NCBI GenBank assembly: GCA_964598765.1
Contig: CAZRCZ010000003.1
Location: 124,001 to 188,000 of the forward strand
Direction of reading: 5' to 3'
DNA: 64,000 nt
Origin: CAZRCZ01 sp964598765
GTDB taxonomy: Bacteria; Sumerlaeota; Sumerlaeia; MVZB01; JAJFLK01
Shown here: piece after piece, positions 24,373 to 33,327 of the stretch
Layout of the letters: each line of letters begins with the position of its first letter
Position numbering within the stretch: the stretch's first letter is position 1
Position numbers and translations under genes: made by a program
The notes under the pieces: model-generated
Database searches by the model: none
What the model was told of the DNA's origin: nothing
The model's input: only the letters and a program-made list of their open reading frames with translations

Positions 24373-27276
24373 TCACCGTCCCTTGTCCCGATATTGCGGC
24401 GGATCCCATTTCGCGTTGCCGTTGGTGTCGGCGATTACCGGCGACATCCAAGCCATCGAGGGGACGCCCATGCCCGGCGAACGCGGCGCGATTTCGACCG
24501 TTTGTTCGGAGGAAACCGTCACGCTCAACAGGGTGTCCGCGTTGCTTTTCAATTCGGGATTCAACTCGACCTGTCCTTCCCATTCGAACGGCTTCCGGAA
24601 ACCCGACACGCCGGACGTGTCGCTCTGTTTCCAAAGCATCACGCCGTCCTTGCACATTTCGATGTGCGTCATCGTGGCCCAGAGGGGGGCGGTCAGTTTG
24701 AATCGCACGAACGCTTTTTTGCCGGGTTGATACAGTTCCCCTTCCTTTCGCCCATCGCTCTTGAATTCGATGAACGGACCCGAGGTCACCTGCCAATGTC
24801 CCGCCTTCATGGCGTCGAACAACGCCTTTTCCGTCACCTGCGACGGATCGGATTGATCGGTTCGCACCAACAGGCGAGGATAACCCGGCTCGGACAAGAA
24901 CGGAACGCGGGCGTCGGAGACCGGCGCGGGTATGTAGAAACGACTGCGGAGCGTGTTGATGTAAACGAAATCCTTTTCCCATCCAAAGACCCACGGGCGA
25001 TCGGAGGGGCAGACGTTCACCGCGTCAATGGAGAAATCAATCGGCTCGGTCCGCACGTTGTCGTTAAAAGCCATCTCGTAAACGTTCCACTTTGGCAAGA
25101 AGAAGTATCCGTTTCCTTCTCCGCTTCTATTGATGGCTTCCGAGTAGAGATGAACCGCTTCAATCAGCGCGCCCGGATAAAGCCGCCGCAACGCGCCGAT
25201 GAAATCCGCCGCTTGCGTCATATTCTTCCACTGCTCGCGCGCGACTTTGGGATCGGGCGCGCCGGAGGGGACGGGATAAACCAAGAAGTCTCCCCATTCC
25301 GGACGCTTGGGCAGGCGAGTGCGGAATCCCCGGCTTGAGCCGAGTTTACGTTGAAGCCCCATTTTTGAAATGACGGGAGACAGATCGGTGATCTTTTCGT
25401 CGTCCCCCGTGACGATCCAATCCAAATCCTCCGCCGCCGCCATGAGCACGACGTCCTCGGGCGTCAAGACGCAATCGGGAGTCGCGTTGGTCAACGCGCC
25501 GATTTGAACGCCGAGCCACCCCGGCGTCGGGGATGTTTGCTGGATGGCCAAGTTTGCGGAAGTGGTTTGCCCGTAGGCCATCTGGACATCCACTTGGGTG
25601 AAGTCGCACCGAATCCCGTGCATCGCTGTCAGAGTGTAAACGCCGTCGCTCATCTCAACGGTTCTACCCTCCGGCGGGACATAGAAATAATTCAGATAGC
25701 CCGTCGGCGAAGTAATGCCGTCGAACAGCGCGGCGGAAGCAGGAGGAACCGGCTCAAATTTCACCCGCGCCGCGACGGTTTGCGACGTTTTGGAATCAAA
25801 TACCTGAACATGCAACAACGCGGGTCGCGTCGTGTGAATCGTCCGCTCCCGCGGCGATCCCGATTTGACGACGATTCCCTGCGCTTCCATTCCAATTTGT
25901 CGGGAGCGCCCTCCGGCTCCGATGAAAAAACGTCCCTCCGCTTTTTCCATGTCGGTCATGGGAAGAACGGTGCGGAAGTTTCCGTTGGCATCGGTTCCGA
26001 TTTGCTCAAACAACTGACGGCTTGGCGGTCCGATTTTCCGATCATACCAATAAACGTCCACCCAAGTGCCGGGAGCGGGTTCCTTGTCCTCCCGTTGAAT
26101 CACCTTGCCTTGAAAGACTCCGGTCGGTCTTCGATTTCGGTCCTGCTGAAATATCTGCGAATCAACGGAGTCGTAATTGCCGACCCCCGCGAAAATCCAG
26201 CGTGTTCTCTGCTGTTGACGGCTTCCTTCCGCTCCTTTGTAACCGACGGTTCGGGTGCGGGAACGCGCGAAGTTGCCGTGAAGTTGTCCCTCAAACACGG
26301 CGACGCCGATGCTCAAATTTCCGGCGTGCGTCGCAAACCAATCCACGTCCAATGTCGCGCCGCGAGCATCGGGAACCCCGTGAACACCCGTCAAGACGAC
26401 GCCCGGACCCCAATTGGCCGTATCCGCGATGGACGTATTCTGGTCTCCCTCCAAAATTTTCGTCTCCACTTCGACGCGGGTTTCGTCCGGAACAAGCCAG
26501 TAGATCGTTTGGACGCGAATCTCCCGATCGTCCTTATTGAACGTCGAGCCGGTCAGCCGCAATCCGACGGCGGCGCGCTGAGCGCCATCCGGGGTCGGCG
26601 CGCCGCTTGCCGCGGAGGGATTGTCCCGCTTGATAAACTCCGCCGAATCGTAATCGAGGACCGGCTCGGAAGCGTCCGTTCCGAGCGCCTGCGTGAAATC
26701 TCCGAGGTAGTCTGCCTTCACGTCCCCCGCGATCAAATCTATCAGCGAGCCTTGGCGTTGCTTAAAGTAGGGGGAAAGAATCACGTTGAACGGCTCTCCC
26801 TTTTTGCGCGGCTTGACTGCCGCGAAATACAGCGAAATTTTTCCGTTCGTGAGCAAATAATCTCCCGCCGTCGCCGTGCTCAAGTTCCCGGCTGCGCCTC
26901 CCAAGGGAGAATCCAGCAATCCGATTTTTGCCGTCCCAACCGCCTGTGGTTCCAAATTGAGAACCTGATCGCGGTTGATCGGTTTCATCCGCGGCGGCTC
27001 GGGCGTCGGGAGCGGCGTCAATTCGGCCTTTAGCTTTTGATCGGGATAAAGAGGATTGTAGGTGGTTTCGGTGGAAGCGTTGTAACTCGTTTCAGTGCCC
27101 GCGCTTTTGGCGCGCTTGGGTTTGGTCTCCTGTTTGCCGCATCCGCCGCAGGACGACAAACTCGCCAAAAACACCGCGCCCAAGATAAACCCGAAAACCC
27201 GAATGGTCCCTCGTAGGTTGGATTGGCAAGATTCCCGATTGGAGAGTTCGCTTGGATTTGACGCCTGATCGTTCAT
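24373..27276 (-). CDS. Large lipoprotein with degenerate CehA/McbA-like PHP domain
   Basis: 967 residues. A lipobox follows the signal segment (FILGAVFLASLSSCGGC; acylation on the first Cys of CGGC). After a Thr/Pro linker, two beta-rich regions carry DRKIGPPSR and TRPALLHVQVFDSKT. The C-terminal 400 residues resemble CehA/McbA metallohydrolases of the PHP fold: GWLGVQIGALT stands where the family has GDLHVHT, LDWIVTGDDE where it has LDVIATDHN, YIPAPVSDAR where it has IPA-GSDSH, and FDAMKAGHWQVTSGPFIEF is conserved. The metal-binding His are therefore missing, so it is probably not catalytic. It heads an operon with an ABC-2 exporter, which suggests a cell-surface binding or assembly role (inference). 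Confidence 0.85.
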   Translation of the reverse strand: MNDQASNPSELSNRESCQSNLRGTIRVFGFILGAVFLASLSSCGGCGKQETKPKRAKSAGTETSYNASTETTYNPLYPDQKLKAELTPLPTPEPPRMKPINRDQVLNLEPQAVGTAKIGLLDSPLGGAAGNLSTATAGDYLLTNGKISLYFAAVKPRKKGEPFNVILSPYFKQRQGSLIDLIAGDVKADYLGDFTQALGTDASEPVLDYDSAEFIKRDNPSAASGAPTPDGAQRAAVGLRLTGSTFNKDDREIRVQTIYWLVPDETRVEVETKILEGDQNTSIADTANWGPGVVLTGVHGVPDARGATLDVDWFATHAGNLSIGVAVFEGQLHGNFARSRTRTVGYKGAEGSRQQQRTRWIFAGVGNYDSVDSQIFQQDRNRRPTGVFQGKVIQREDKEPAPGTWVDVYWYDRKIGPPSRQLFEQIGTDANGNFRTVLPMTDMEKAEGRFFIGAGGRSRQIGMEAQGIVVKSGSPRERTIHTTRPALLHVQVFDSKTSQTVAARVKFEPVPPASAALFDGITSPTGYLNYFYVPPEGRTVEMSDGVYTLTAMHGIRCDFTQVDVQMAYGQTTSANLAIQQTSPTPGWLGVQIGALTNATPDCVLTPEDVVLMAAAEDLDWIVTGDDEKITDLSPVISKMGLQRKLGSSRGFRTRLPKRPEWGDFLVYPVPSGAPDPKVAREQWKNMTQAADFIGALRRLYPGALIEAVHLYSEAINRSGEGNGYFFLPKWNVYEMAFNDNVRTEPIDFSIDAVNVCPSDRPWVFGWEKDFVYINTLRSRFYIPAPVSDARVPFLSEPGYPRLLVRTDQSDPSQVTEKALFDAMKAGHWQVTSGPFIEFKSDGRKEGELYQPGKKAFVRFKLTAPLWATMTHIEMCKDGVMLWKQSDTSGVSGFRKPFEWEGQVELNPELKSNADTLLSVTVSSEQTVEIAPRSPGMGVPSMAWMSPVIADTNGNAKWDPPQYRDKGR

Positions 27277-27417
27277 GGATTCGTCCTACTTCCTTTTTCC
27301 TTGGTCGCGGGCATAAGCACAACTACGTTGACAAAGAATCGGGGCGAGGTCAATTATTACTCCCTCTTTCGGAGGCAAAACGCCAACCTTGTCGCCGGAA
27401 GCCTCCAATCCCGAATC

Positions 27418-29112
27418 ATGCGTTCCTTGCCATCATCGCCGAGCCTTTTCCGAGTTGACCGCCTTGCCGCGTTTCTTCCTCTCGCTTTCGGATTCGGTTT
27501 CCTTGCCATTGCGTTCCTCGACGCGCAAGCTGATGAACCGCCGCAAAGCCCCGCGCCCCAACCGGGCACTTCTTATGAGTATTTGGGGCGGCTATTAGAC
27601 CAAAAGGTGGAGCAATTTGATTGGGGGGGCGCGACGCTTGAGGTCTTGGTGATGGATTTGGAATCCAACATCACCATCCTTGAGCGCAAGTCCGAGGTCA
27701 TGATGCCTCCCGCTTCGCTGGCCAAATTGTTCCTTGCCGTCGCCGCTTTGGACACGCTCGGGCCGGAGCATCGCTTCCTGACCGAGTTGAGCTGTCGGGG
27801 TAAAGTCCAGCGCAAATTTCTCAAGGGGAGTTGGTTGGAGGGATTACTGCTGGTTCGCGGAGACGGCGACCCGACCTTCTCTTCGGAGCTATCCCCCAAC
27901 ACCGAGTCCTCCTACGCCACGTTCGATCAATGGGCACAAATCCTCAAAAAAATGAACATCCGGACCGTCAAGGGGACGATCCTCGTGGACGAATCGGCGT
28001 TCGACGTCGAGCGGTTTCCGCCCGGCTGGCCGTTGGAGAATTTTGGGGATTCCCATTTGCCCGAAATCTCCGCGTTGAACTTCAACGACAACTGCGTGGA
28101 TTTGTTTTGGCTCGCGGGGAAAAAAGAGGAAGCACAGGCGCAATATCATCCCTTCCCCGATCTGCCCGATTACGTTTTCATTTCGAACAACGTTCGGCTG
28201 GCATCGAGAGGGGAGATGCAACGCCGTTACGCCCGTCCCCTGAACGCCAATCTCGTCACCGTGACGGGGAACTTGCCCCTGCGGACGGAAATCCATGAGC
28301 GCGCTTCGGTGTTGAGTCCGGCGGAATTTTTCGGCCACGCGCTCAAGGCGCGCCTCGCCGAAAGGAAGATCGAAGTGACGGGCGGCGTCCGCCTGCTTCG
28401 CGCCCCCGCGAAGAATTCCGCCGCTCCCGAACAGCTTGCCGAGGAGGAGGAAAAAGAATTTCAGTCGCTGGACGCGCATTCCTCGCCGCCGCTACGGGAA
28501 ATTTTGGGCAACATGCTCCGCTTGGATCGGACGCTGGACGCCGAGGTTTTTCTGAAAACCTTGGGACGCAAAAGAACCGGACGCGCGGGTTCCTTCGCCG
28601 ACGGTTGCGAGGCGGTGATGGACGCCCTGCATACGCAGGGAATTCGGACTTCGGGGATGGTTCTGCTCGACGGCTCCGGCATGTCCACGCTCGACCGCGT
28701 CTCCGCCCATCAAGTCATGAGCGCGCTGGCGTTGATTCATTCCAACCCCCGGTTCAAACTTTTGGAGGGATGCTTTCCCGAAGCCGGGAAGCCGGGCGCG
28801 CTGGAACACCGCTTCGCGTCGGAAGACGCTGAAGCCGGTTCCCTAAAGGAAATTAGAAAGGAAATTCGTGGGACAGGATCTAAACCTACATCACCTACAT
28901 CCCCGCCGAAATCCCCGGAACATCCTCCCGCCGTCCTCGCTCTTTCGGGCGAAATGAAGGGAGTGGAAACGCTCGCCGGATGGGCGCGCACCCAATCGGG
29001 ACACCCGATCCATTTCGTCTTTCTCGTGACCGGATCGAAACTCACCGCCAAAGAATTGCAGGAACGCGCCGACGCGGTGATCTTGGAAATCACCCGCTCG
29101 GCGATAAATTGA
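27418..29112 (+). CDS. PBP4/DacB-like protein lacking SxN and KTG motifs
   Basis: An S13-family penicillin-binding protein homologue of about 564 residues, the family of D-Ala-D-Ala carboxypeptidase/endopeptidases acting in the periplasm. A signal peptide (RLAAFLPLAFGFGFLAIAF) ends near DAQA. The nucleophile motif SLAK is present (PPASLAKLFL, Ser codon at 27715). Where the family has S-D/N-N, this protein reads LRLDRTLDAEVF (D-R-T, 28525-28533), and where it has KTGTL it reads LSGEMKGVETLAGW (28942-28950). DGSGMSTLDRVS is kept. It is probably inactive as a peptidase. The ATG at 27418 gives a proper signal; the frame is open from 27301. It is divergent from the lipoprotein gene. Confidence 0.88.
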   Translation: MRSLPSSPSLFRVDRLAAFLPLAFGFGFLAIAFLDAQADEPPQSPAPQPGTSYEYLGRLLDQKVEQFDWGGATLEVLVMDLESNITILERKSEVMMPPASLAKLFLAVAALDTLGPEHRFLTELSCRGKVQRKFLKGSWLEGLLLVRGDGDPTFSSELSPNTESSYATFDQWAQILKKMNIRTVKGTILVDESAFDVERFPPGWPLENFGDSHLPEISALNFNDNCVDLFWLAGKKEEAQAQYHPFPDLPDYVFISNNVRLASRGEMQRRYARPLNANLVTVTGNLPLRTEIHERASVLSPAEFFGHALKARLAERKIEVTGGVRLLRAPAKNSAAPEQLAEEEEKEFQSLDAHSSPPLREILGNMLRLDRTLDAEVFLKTLGRKRTGRAGSFADGCEAVMDALHTQGIRTSGMVLLDGSGMSTLDRVSAHQVMSALALIHSNPRFKLLEGCFPEAGKPGALEHRFASEDAEAGSLKEIRKEIRGTGSKPTSPTSPPKSPEHPPAVLALSGEMKGVETLAGWARTQSGHPIHFVFLVTGSKLTAKELQERADAVILEITRSAIN

Positions 29113-29175
29113 TTGTTCACCGTAGGTTGGCGGCGACAAGAAAATATCGCGACGCAAAACAGCAACGCAGGAAAA

Positions 29176-29265
29176 TTCTCACGCAGAGGCGCGGAGACCG
29201 CAGAGGAAATGAGAAGACCAAAGACCGATGGTTTTCTCTGCGAACTCTGCGCCTCTGCGTGAGAA
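29176..29265. repeat. Dispersed palindromic repeat (17-bp arms)
   Basis: TTCTCACGCAGAGGCGC (29176-29192) and its exact complement (29249-29265) enclose 56 nt that are themselves purine-rich. It lies in the 227-bp gap between the convergent PBP4-like and ccsA genes, where no gene is seen. It belongs to the family of 'CTCTGCGTCTCTGCG' repeats scattered through the window. Confidence 0.8.
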
Positions 29266-29339
29266 ATAGCGTTGAATAAATTCCCCGCGCTTTGGAAGAC
29301 AACATTCAGCGGATCGAGTTTCCAAACACGACCTCGGGC

Positions 29340-31067
29340 TTAACCGATGTGGAAAATCTGCTTCAAAAATCCCGCGAAGCTCACGCCGTCTTTCTCGACG
29401 TAGGAATGAAGCCCCGGCAGAAAGAAACTCACGCCCAAATAAGTGAAAACGACCGCCGCGAAACCCAAAACCGAAAGCCAAATTCCCTTCGGTCCACGCC
29501 AGCCCATGAAGAGGCGGAAATGCAAATAGAGCGCGTAGATCATCCACGTAATCGCGGCGGCGGTTTCCTTTGGGTCGAATCCCCACGGGCGACCCCACGC
29601 CTCCGACGCCCACACCGCGCCCAAAATCACTCCCCCCGTCAGAATTGGAAATCCAATGGTGATGATGCGAAACGTGAGGCTGTCGAGATAGAGAAGCGTC
29701 GCGTCGGCGGCGACGTCGTATCCGGCGCGCCGGATCAACATCACGCGCCGGACCAGATAACAAACCGCGACGAAGAACGCCAGCGCGAAAAAGGCGTAGG
29801 AGGTCAGCATCGAGGTGACGTGAATGTGAAGCCAATACGATTGGAGCGCGTCAATCAGCGGAAGAATTTTGCGGCCGTATTGAAGCGGGATGTTGTTGGC
29901 GATTCCCATGAAGAACGCTCCGAGCGTCGCGCCCCCCAACCCCACGACCCGCGTGCGGTAATAGGCCGAGATGGCGATGCTCATCACGGTCATGACGGCG
30001 ATGATGAAAACCGCCGACTCGAAAAGATTGGCGACCGGCGTTCGGTTGGCGAGAATCCCCCGGATCACCATCGCGGAGACGTGAAAGAGCGCGCCCAAAC
30101 CGAGCGACGCGCCGGCGAGCGCGGAAAACAATTTTTTTCCGGCCAAATTTTTTCCGGCCAGATAGGAAACCAAAAAGATCAGCGCGGAAAAGCAGTAAGT
30201 CCAGCCCGCGAGCCGGAACAATCCGACGTGCGAATCCCAACGATCCAATTTGATTTTCCATTCAGGGACGAAAGTCGGAACGCCCAGCGAGCCGAGCGCG
30301 CCGACCACGTCGGCGGAGGCTTGGTTGAAGCCGGCGGCGTCCCCCTTCAGAAACGCCTCTCCCGTTTTTTCCCACGACGCCACGAGCTTTTCCTCGGCGG
30401 GACTTTTCTCCCGGACGTGAACGGCGACGTCTTCAATCGTGCGCCAGAGGTCTTTTTCTCCTCGGAAATTTTGCGTCGGCACGATGGTCAATTTTTGCGC
30501 CGGAGCGAGCAGGAGGTCCCCCGTCGAAAAGAGATGACCGAGTTCGGTTTTGATCTCCGCGCTTTTGGGGCTTTTTTCAACTTTCGGGCCCCATTCGGGC
30601 TTTGCCCGCTCCAAGGCAAGCGGAGAAATGTAGGGAGATTTGTCGGAAACGCCCAAAATTTTTCGCAGTTCCGGGTGGCGGATTTTCAAGAGCGGCTCGT
30701 TGATCCACGCTTCCGGCTCGAAGGCCATCGAGAACATGTTTTCCATTGCGCCCCGTCCGCCGTAATTGGCCGAACCGGTGACTTCGCGGACCGTCTCCTT
30801 GGCGAACGTGTAGAGCGATTTTTCCAATCCCCCTTCTTGAATCGGAACCAATTCCCATACCGAAAAATCAAATCCGGGATGATTTTTGACCTTTGGCAAT
30901 GACGGTTCCGTCGGTTCATCCGCCGCTCGGCTCCGTCCCGGCCATGAGGTCAAGAGCAGTAAGACGAACGCCGCTTTCAAAAAAGAGGTGATGTGGCAGA
31001 GCCGCCCTCGGATGTGGCGGAACGTTTTGAATGATTTGTCCTGATGATTGTCGCTCCTGTTTAACAT
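29340..31067 (-). CDS. ccsA: Cytochrome c biogenesis protein CcsA/ResC-like
   Basis: A System II haem-delivery protein of about 575 residues in the inner membrane. An N-terminal signal or membrane segment (ITSFLKAAFVLLLLTSW) is followed by a long periplasmic region of about 220 residues, then about eight membrane segments. The haem-handling WWD-type motif is WASEAWGRPWGFDPKETAAA; flanking His (YWLHIHVTS and ALYLHFRLF) are the usual haem ligands. The ATG at 31067 has GAGGTGG upstream, provided by a dispersed repeat; the frame is open to 31205 but overlaps resB. It lies just after resB, and the two form the haem-ligation complex for c-type cytochromes, such as the peroxidase fusion at 39554. 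Confidence 0.88.
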   Translation of the reverse strand: MLNRSDNHQDKSFKTFRHIRGRLCHITSFLKAAFVLLLLTSWPGRSRAADEPTEPSLPKVKNHPGFDFSVWELVPIQEGGLEKSLYTFAKETVREVTGSANYGGRGAMENMFSMAFEPEAWINEPLLKIRHPELRKILGVSDKSPYISPLALERAKPEWGPKVEKSPKSAEIKTELGHLFSTGDLLLAPAQKLTIVPTQNFRGEKDLWRTIEDVAVHVREKSPAEEKLVASWEKTGEAFLKGDAAGFNQASADVVGALGSLGVPTFVPEWKIKLDRWDSHVGLFRLAGWTYCFSALIFLVSYLAGKNLAGKKLFSALAGASLGLGALFHVSAMVIRGILANRTPVANLFESAVFIIAVMTVMSIAISAYYRTRVVGLGGATLGAFFMGIANNIPLQYGRKILPLIDALQSYWLHIHVTSMLTSYAFFALAFFVAVCYLVRRVMLIRRAGYDVAADATLLYLDSLTFRIITIGFPILTGGVILGAVWASEAWGRPWGFDPKETAAAITWMIYALYLHFRLFMGWRGPKGIWLSVLGFAAVVFTYLGVSFFLPGLHSYVEKDGVSFAGFLKQIFHIG

Positions 31068-31069
31068 TT

Positions 31070-31110
31070 TTTCCACCTCTCTGTGTTCTCTGTGTCTCTG
31101 TGGTGAATTT
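31070..31110. repeat. Dispersed 'CTCTGTGTCTCTGTGG' repeat between resB and ccsA
   Basis: The plus strand reads CCACCTCTCTGTGTTCTCTG then TGTCTCTGTGGTGAA, a one-armed copy of the dispersed family. On the minus strand it supplies GAGGTGG, the likely ribosome-binding site of ccsA. Confidence 0.65.
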
Positions 31111-31117
31111 CTCTCCC

Positions 31118-32965
31118 TCATAAACTCGTCGAAAGCTTCGGCCTTGATCCCGGAACCGCGATCCGGATTTCCGGTTGCATTTGAACTTCTTTGTCGGCGG
31201 ACCATCGCGCCATGACCTCCGCCAATTCATCCTCCAGAGCCTCCCTAGAATACCGCGATTCGCCGCCGATCCATAGGGTCTTTTTGTTCCAATCCACGAA
31301 CGCCCAGACCCGCCGCCGCGAGACAAAAAACGCCAGCACCGGACCGGACGAGGCGAAAATCGCCCCCAACCAAACGACCGGAATCCCCGGATTCTTGCTG
31401 ATCGCCAGCGTCGTCATGTAGGTCGGGATCTTGTTGAACGATTCCAGTGTGTAATTGCCCGGAATATCCAAGCCCGCGTTCTCGCTTTCGGCCATCGGAA
31501 TCGGTTGTCCTTTCTTCAGGCGGTAGTTCTTGTTCGTGGCGATGCTGGAGTGTTCCAAGGCGATGGTGACGACGGCGCGATTTTCGATTCCCTTGGCGGA
31601 TGAATCCGAAGGCGTCGCGCCGCCGATCTTTTCCATCGGCGACTGCGCTCCGGCGTCCGCCATGGCAATGGGATCCATCGCAACGTCGGTGATAACAAAA
31701 GTGATCGCGCTCTGCGGTTCTCCCGCCGACTCGGGCGGTTTCCGATCCTTCGTGAAAACCCATTCCGATCCGATCATTTCCTTGTTCAGGGAAATGGCAA
31801 TCAGCGCGGCGGGATTATTGGGATCGTTGCTTTTGTTAAAGATGTCGCCTGTCGCTTCGTCCTTCGCATAGTCGGGGAAGAACCGAACCATCTCGATCCG
31901 ATAATCCCCCATCGGCGATTTGACACTGCGCGCCAAAAGTTTTTCCTTCGTCGCCACCGACCAAATCGCCTCTTGGCGCGTCCCGCCGCTTTCCACCGCA
32001 AAGAAAAGATCGTTGTGCCCGGGGAGCGGCGTGATTTCTTTTTGGCCGGAAATGAGATAAGTCTCGAATTCGTAGTTTTTTTTGTTTCCGTCCGGAAGAT
32101 TTTCGGCGAGCTTCACGAAATATCTCGATGGAGCTTCCTTGTCCGACAACTCCCGATAACTCGTCTGATGAAAAAACCACCCTTGATAACTTACCTTGTG
32201 ATTGACGCGCACAAACTCGTTGTCCTGATTTCCGTTTTTATCGGTGAAGGTCAGCGTCGTTTTGTATTTTAACGCAGTGCTGGTTCCGGGATATTCCGTG
32301 AACTCAAAATCACGGCATGTGACCGAAAATCCCAGCGGATTCTTGTCTTTGCCGTCGTCTTGTTTGCTGTAATAATCCGCAGTCTCCCCTTCGGCCAAAT
32401 TGACGTTCCCATCCTCCTTGAAAAGCGACTCGCCGAGCGAACCGAGAATAATCGAAATCAGTCCGAGATGCGTGACCGTCGAGCCGAAACGCGAGATCAA
32501 ACCTCGATGGGCGTAAAGGCCGTCGGCGTCGTAGAACGTCCGGTAGCCGAGTTGATGAAACGCCTTCGCCAGCGACGCCATCAAGCCGCGCGAATCCTCG
32601 ATCCGCGTCTGTTTGAAATTGGCGCGGTGCTTGATCTTCATTCCTTTGTAGATGTCTCCGTTTTTGCGGAAGAAGGGGAGAAATTGCGGATAGGTCACCT
32701 CGACGTAGGTCATGTAGGTGTTGAGGAGCAGGTTGACCCCTTGCAGGGTAAGAAGCGAGCGATACCACCACGTCTTGAAGACGATCCGGAGCGACATGCC
32801 CGATTCATGCGGAAGGAATTCGCCGATCGTGCTGGCAATGGCGATGAGCGTCAGAACGGTCAGCCCGAGTTGAAGACTTCCAAAGAATCGAATGACGGGA
32901 TTGTGCACCACGCTCGAGACGAACTCGAACTTTTCGACGTATTCGGGCGGTTTGGTTTTGGCCAT
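31118..32965 (-). CDS. resB: ResB-like cytochrome c biogenesis protein
   Basis: 615 residues, the partner of CcsA in System II cytochrome c maturation. Membrane segments at the N-terminus include IRFFGSLQLGLTVLTLIAIASTIGEF and LLTLQGVNLLLNTYMTYV, followed by FGSTVTHLGLISIILGSL. A large periplasmic domain (about 200-500) follows, and a last membrane segment (VVWLGAIFASSGPVLAFFV) leads to RRRVWAFVD. The family's membrane His appears in THLGL. The start at 32965 has only a weak ribosome-binding site. It is about 50 bp upstream of ccsA and clearly in the same operon. Confidence 0.88.
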   Translation of the reverse strand: MAKTKPPEYVEKFEFVSSVVHNPVIRFFGSLQLGLTVLTLIAIASTIGEFLPHESGMSLRIVFKTWWYRSLLTLQGVNLLLNTYMTYVEVTYPQFLPFFRKNGDIYKGMKIKHRANFKQTRIEDSRGLMASLAKAFHQLGYRTFYDADGLYAHRGLISRFGSTVTHLGLISIILGSLGESLFKEDGNVNLAEGETADYYSKQDDGKDKNPLGFSVTCRDFEFTEYPGTSTALKYKTTLTFTDKNGNQDNEFVRVNHKVSYQGWFFHQTSYRELSDKEAPSRYFVKLAENLPDGNKKNYEFETYLISGQKEITPLPGHNDLFFAVESGGTRQEAIWSVATKEKLLARSVKSPMGDYRIEMVRFFPDYAKDEATGDIFNKSNDPNNPAALIAISLNKEMIGSEWVFTKDRKPPESAGEPQSAITFVITDVAMDPIAMADAGAQSPMEKIGGATPSDSSAKGIENRAVVTIALEHSSIATNKNYRLKKGQPIPMAESENAGLDIPGNYTLESFNKIPTYMTTLAISKNPGIPVVWLGAIFASSGPVLAFFVSRRRVWAFVDWNKKTLWIGGESRYSREALEDELAEVMARWSADKEVQMQPEIRIAVPGSRPKLSTSL

Positions 32966-33187
32966 TCGGATCGAACCTGATAAACGCTTTGCGTCTGGAC
33001 GCTTGCCCTTTCAGTTTAGAAGATACGGGAAAGAGGGTAAATCAAAATCGGGTTGGGATAAATGCCCGGAGAGCGCAACGCGCCCCCGACCCGTCCTGCC
33101 TCAATATCCCCTAAATCAGGACCAGACGATTTTGAAAAGGGTTGGGTTTTTTCGGAATCTTGATTCCGGCGAGAAGAACGGAAGGCT

Positions 33188-33272
33188 TGGTGCGGGCGGA
33201 GGGACTCGAACCCCCACGGATTGCTCCACCAGATCCTAAGTCTGGCGCGTCTGCCAATTCCGCCACGCCCGC
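33188..33272 (-). tRNA. tRNA-Leu (anticodon UAG)
   Basis: Acceptor arms GCGGGCG and CGCCCGC pair fully, with discriminator A at 33191 and CCA encoded (33190-33188). The anticodon stem CCAGA/TCTGG encloses CTTAGGA, giving anticodon TAG. A long variable arm (TGGAGCAATCC) and the T-arm GGGGGTTCGAGTCCC complete a class II tRNA. It reads CUN Leu codons. It lies alone between resB and trpE on the same strand. A 16-bp palindrome (33153-33168) lies just downstream. Confidence 0.95.
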
Positions 33273-33327
33273 GCGAATTTCAGGATATTACAACGGGCGA
33301 GCGTCGGCAAAGGATTTGCAATAGGCT

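Noticed and set aside
25504..27033. 509-codon plus-strand ORF
   Set aside because: Antisense of the lipoprotein gene; no domain text.
29292..30902. 536-codon plus-strand ORF
   Set aside because: It is antisense to ccsA, with Arg/Glu/His-rich composition; the minus-strand gene has clear family motifs.
33153..33168. CGGAATCTTGATTCCG palindrome as the tRNA-Leu terminator
   Set aside because: The T-run lies on the wrong side for the minus-strand tRNA; following the hairpin in the direction of tRNA transcription there are A residues.
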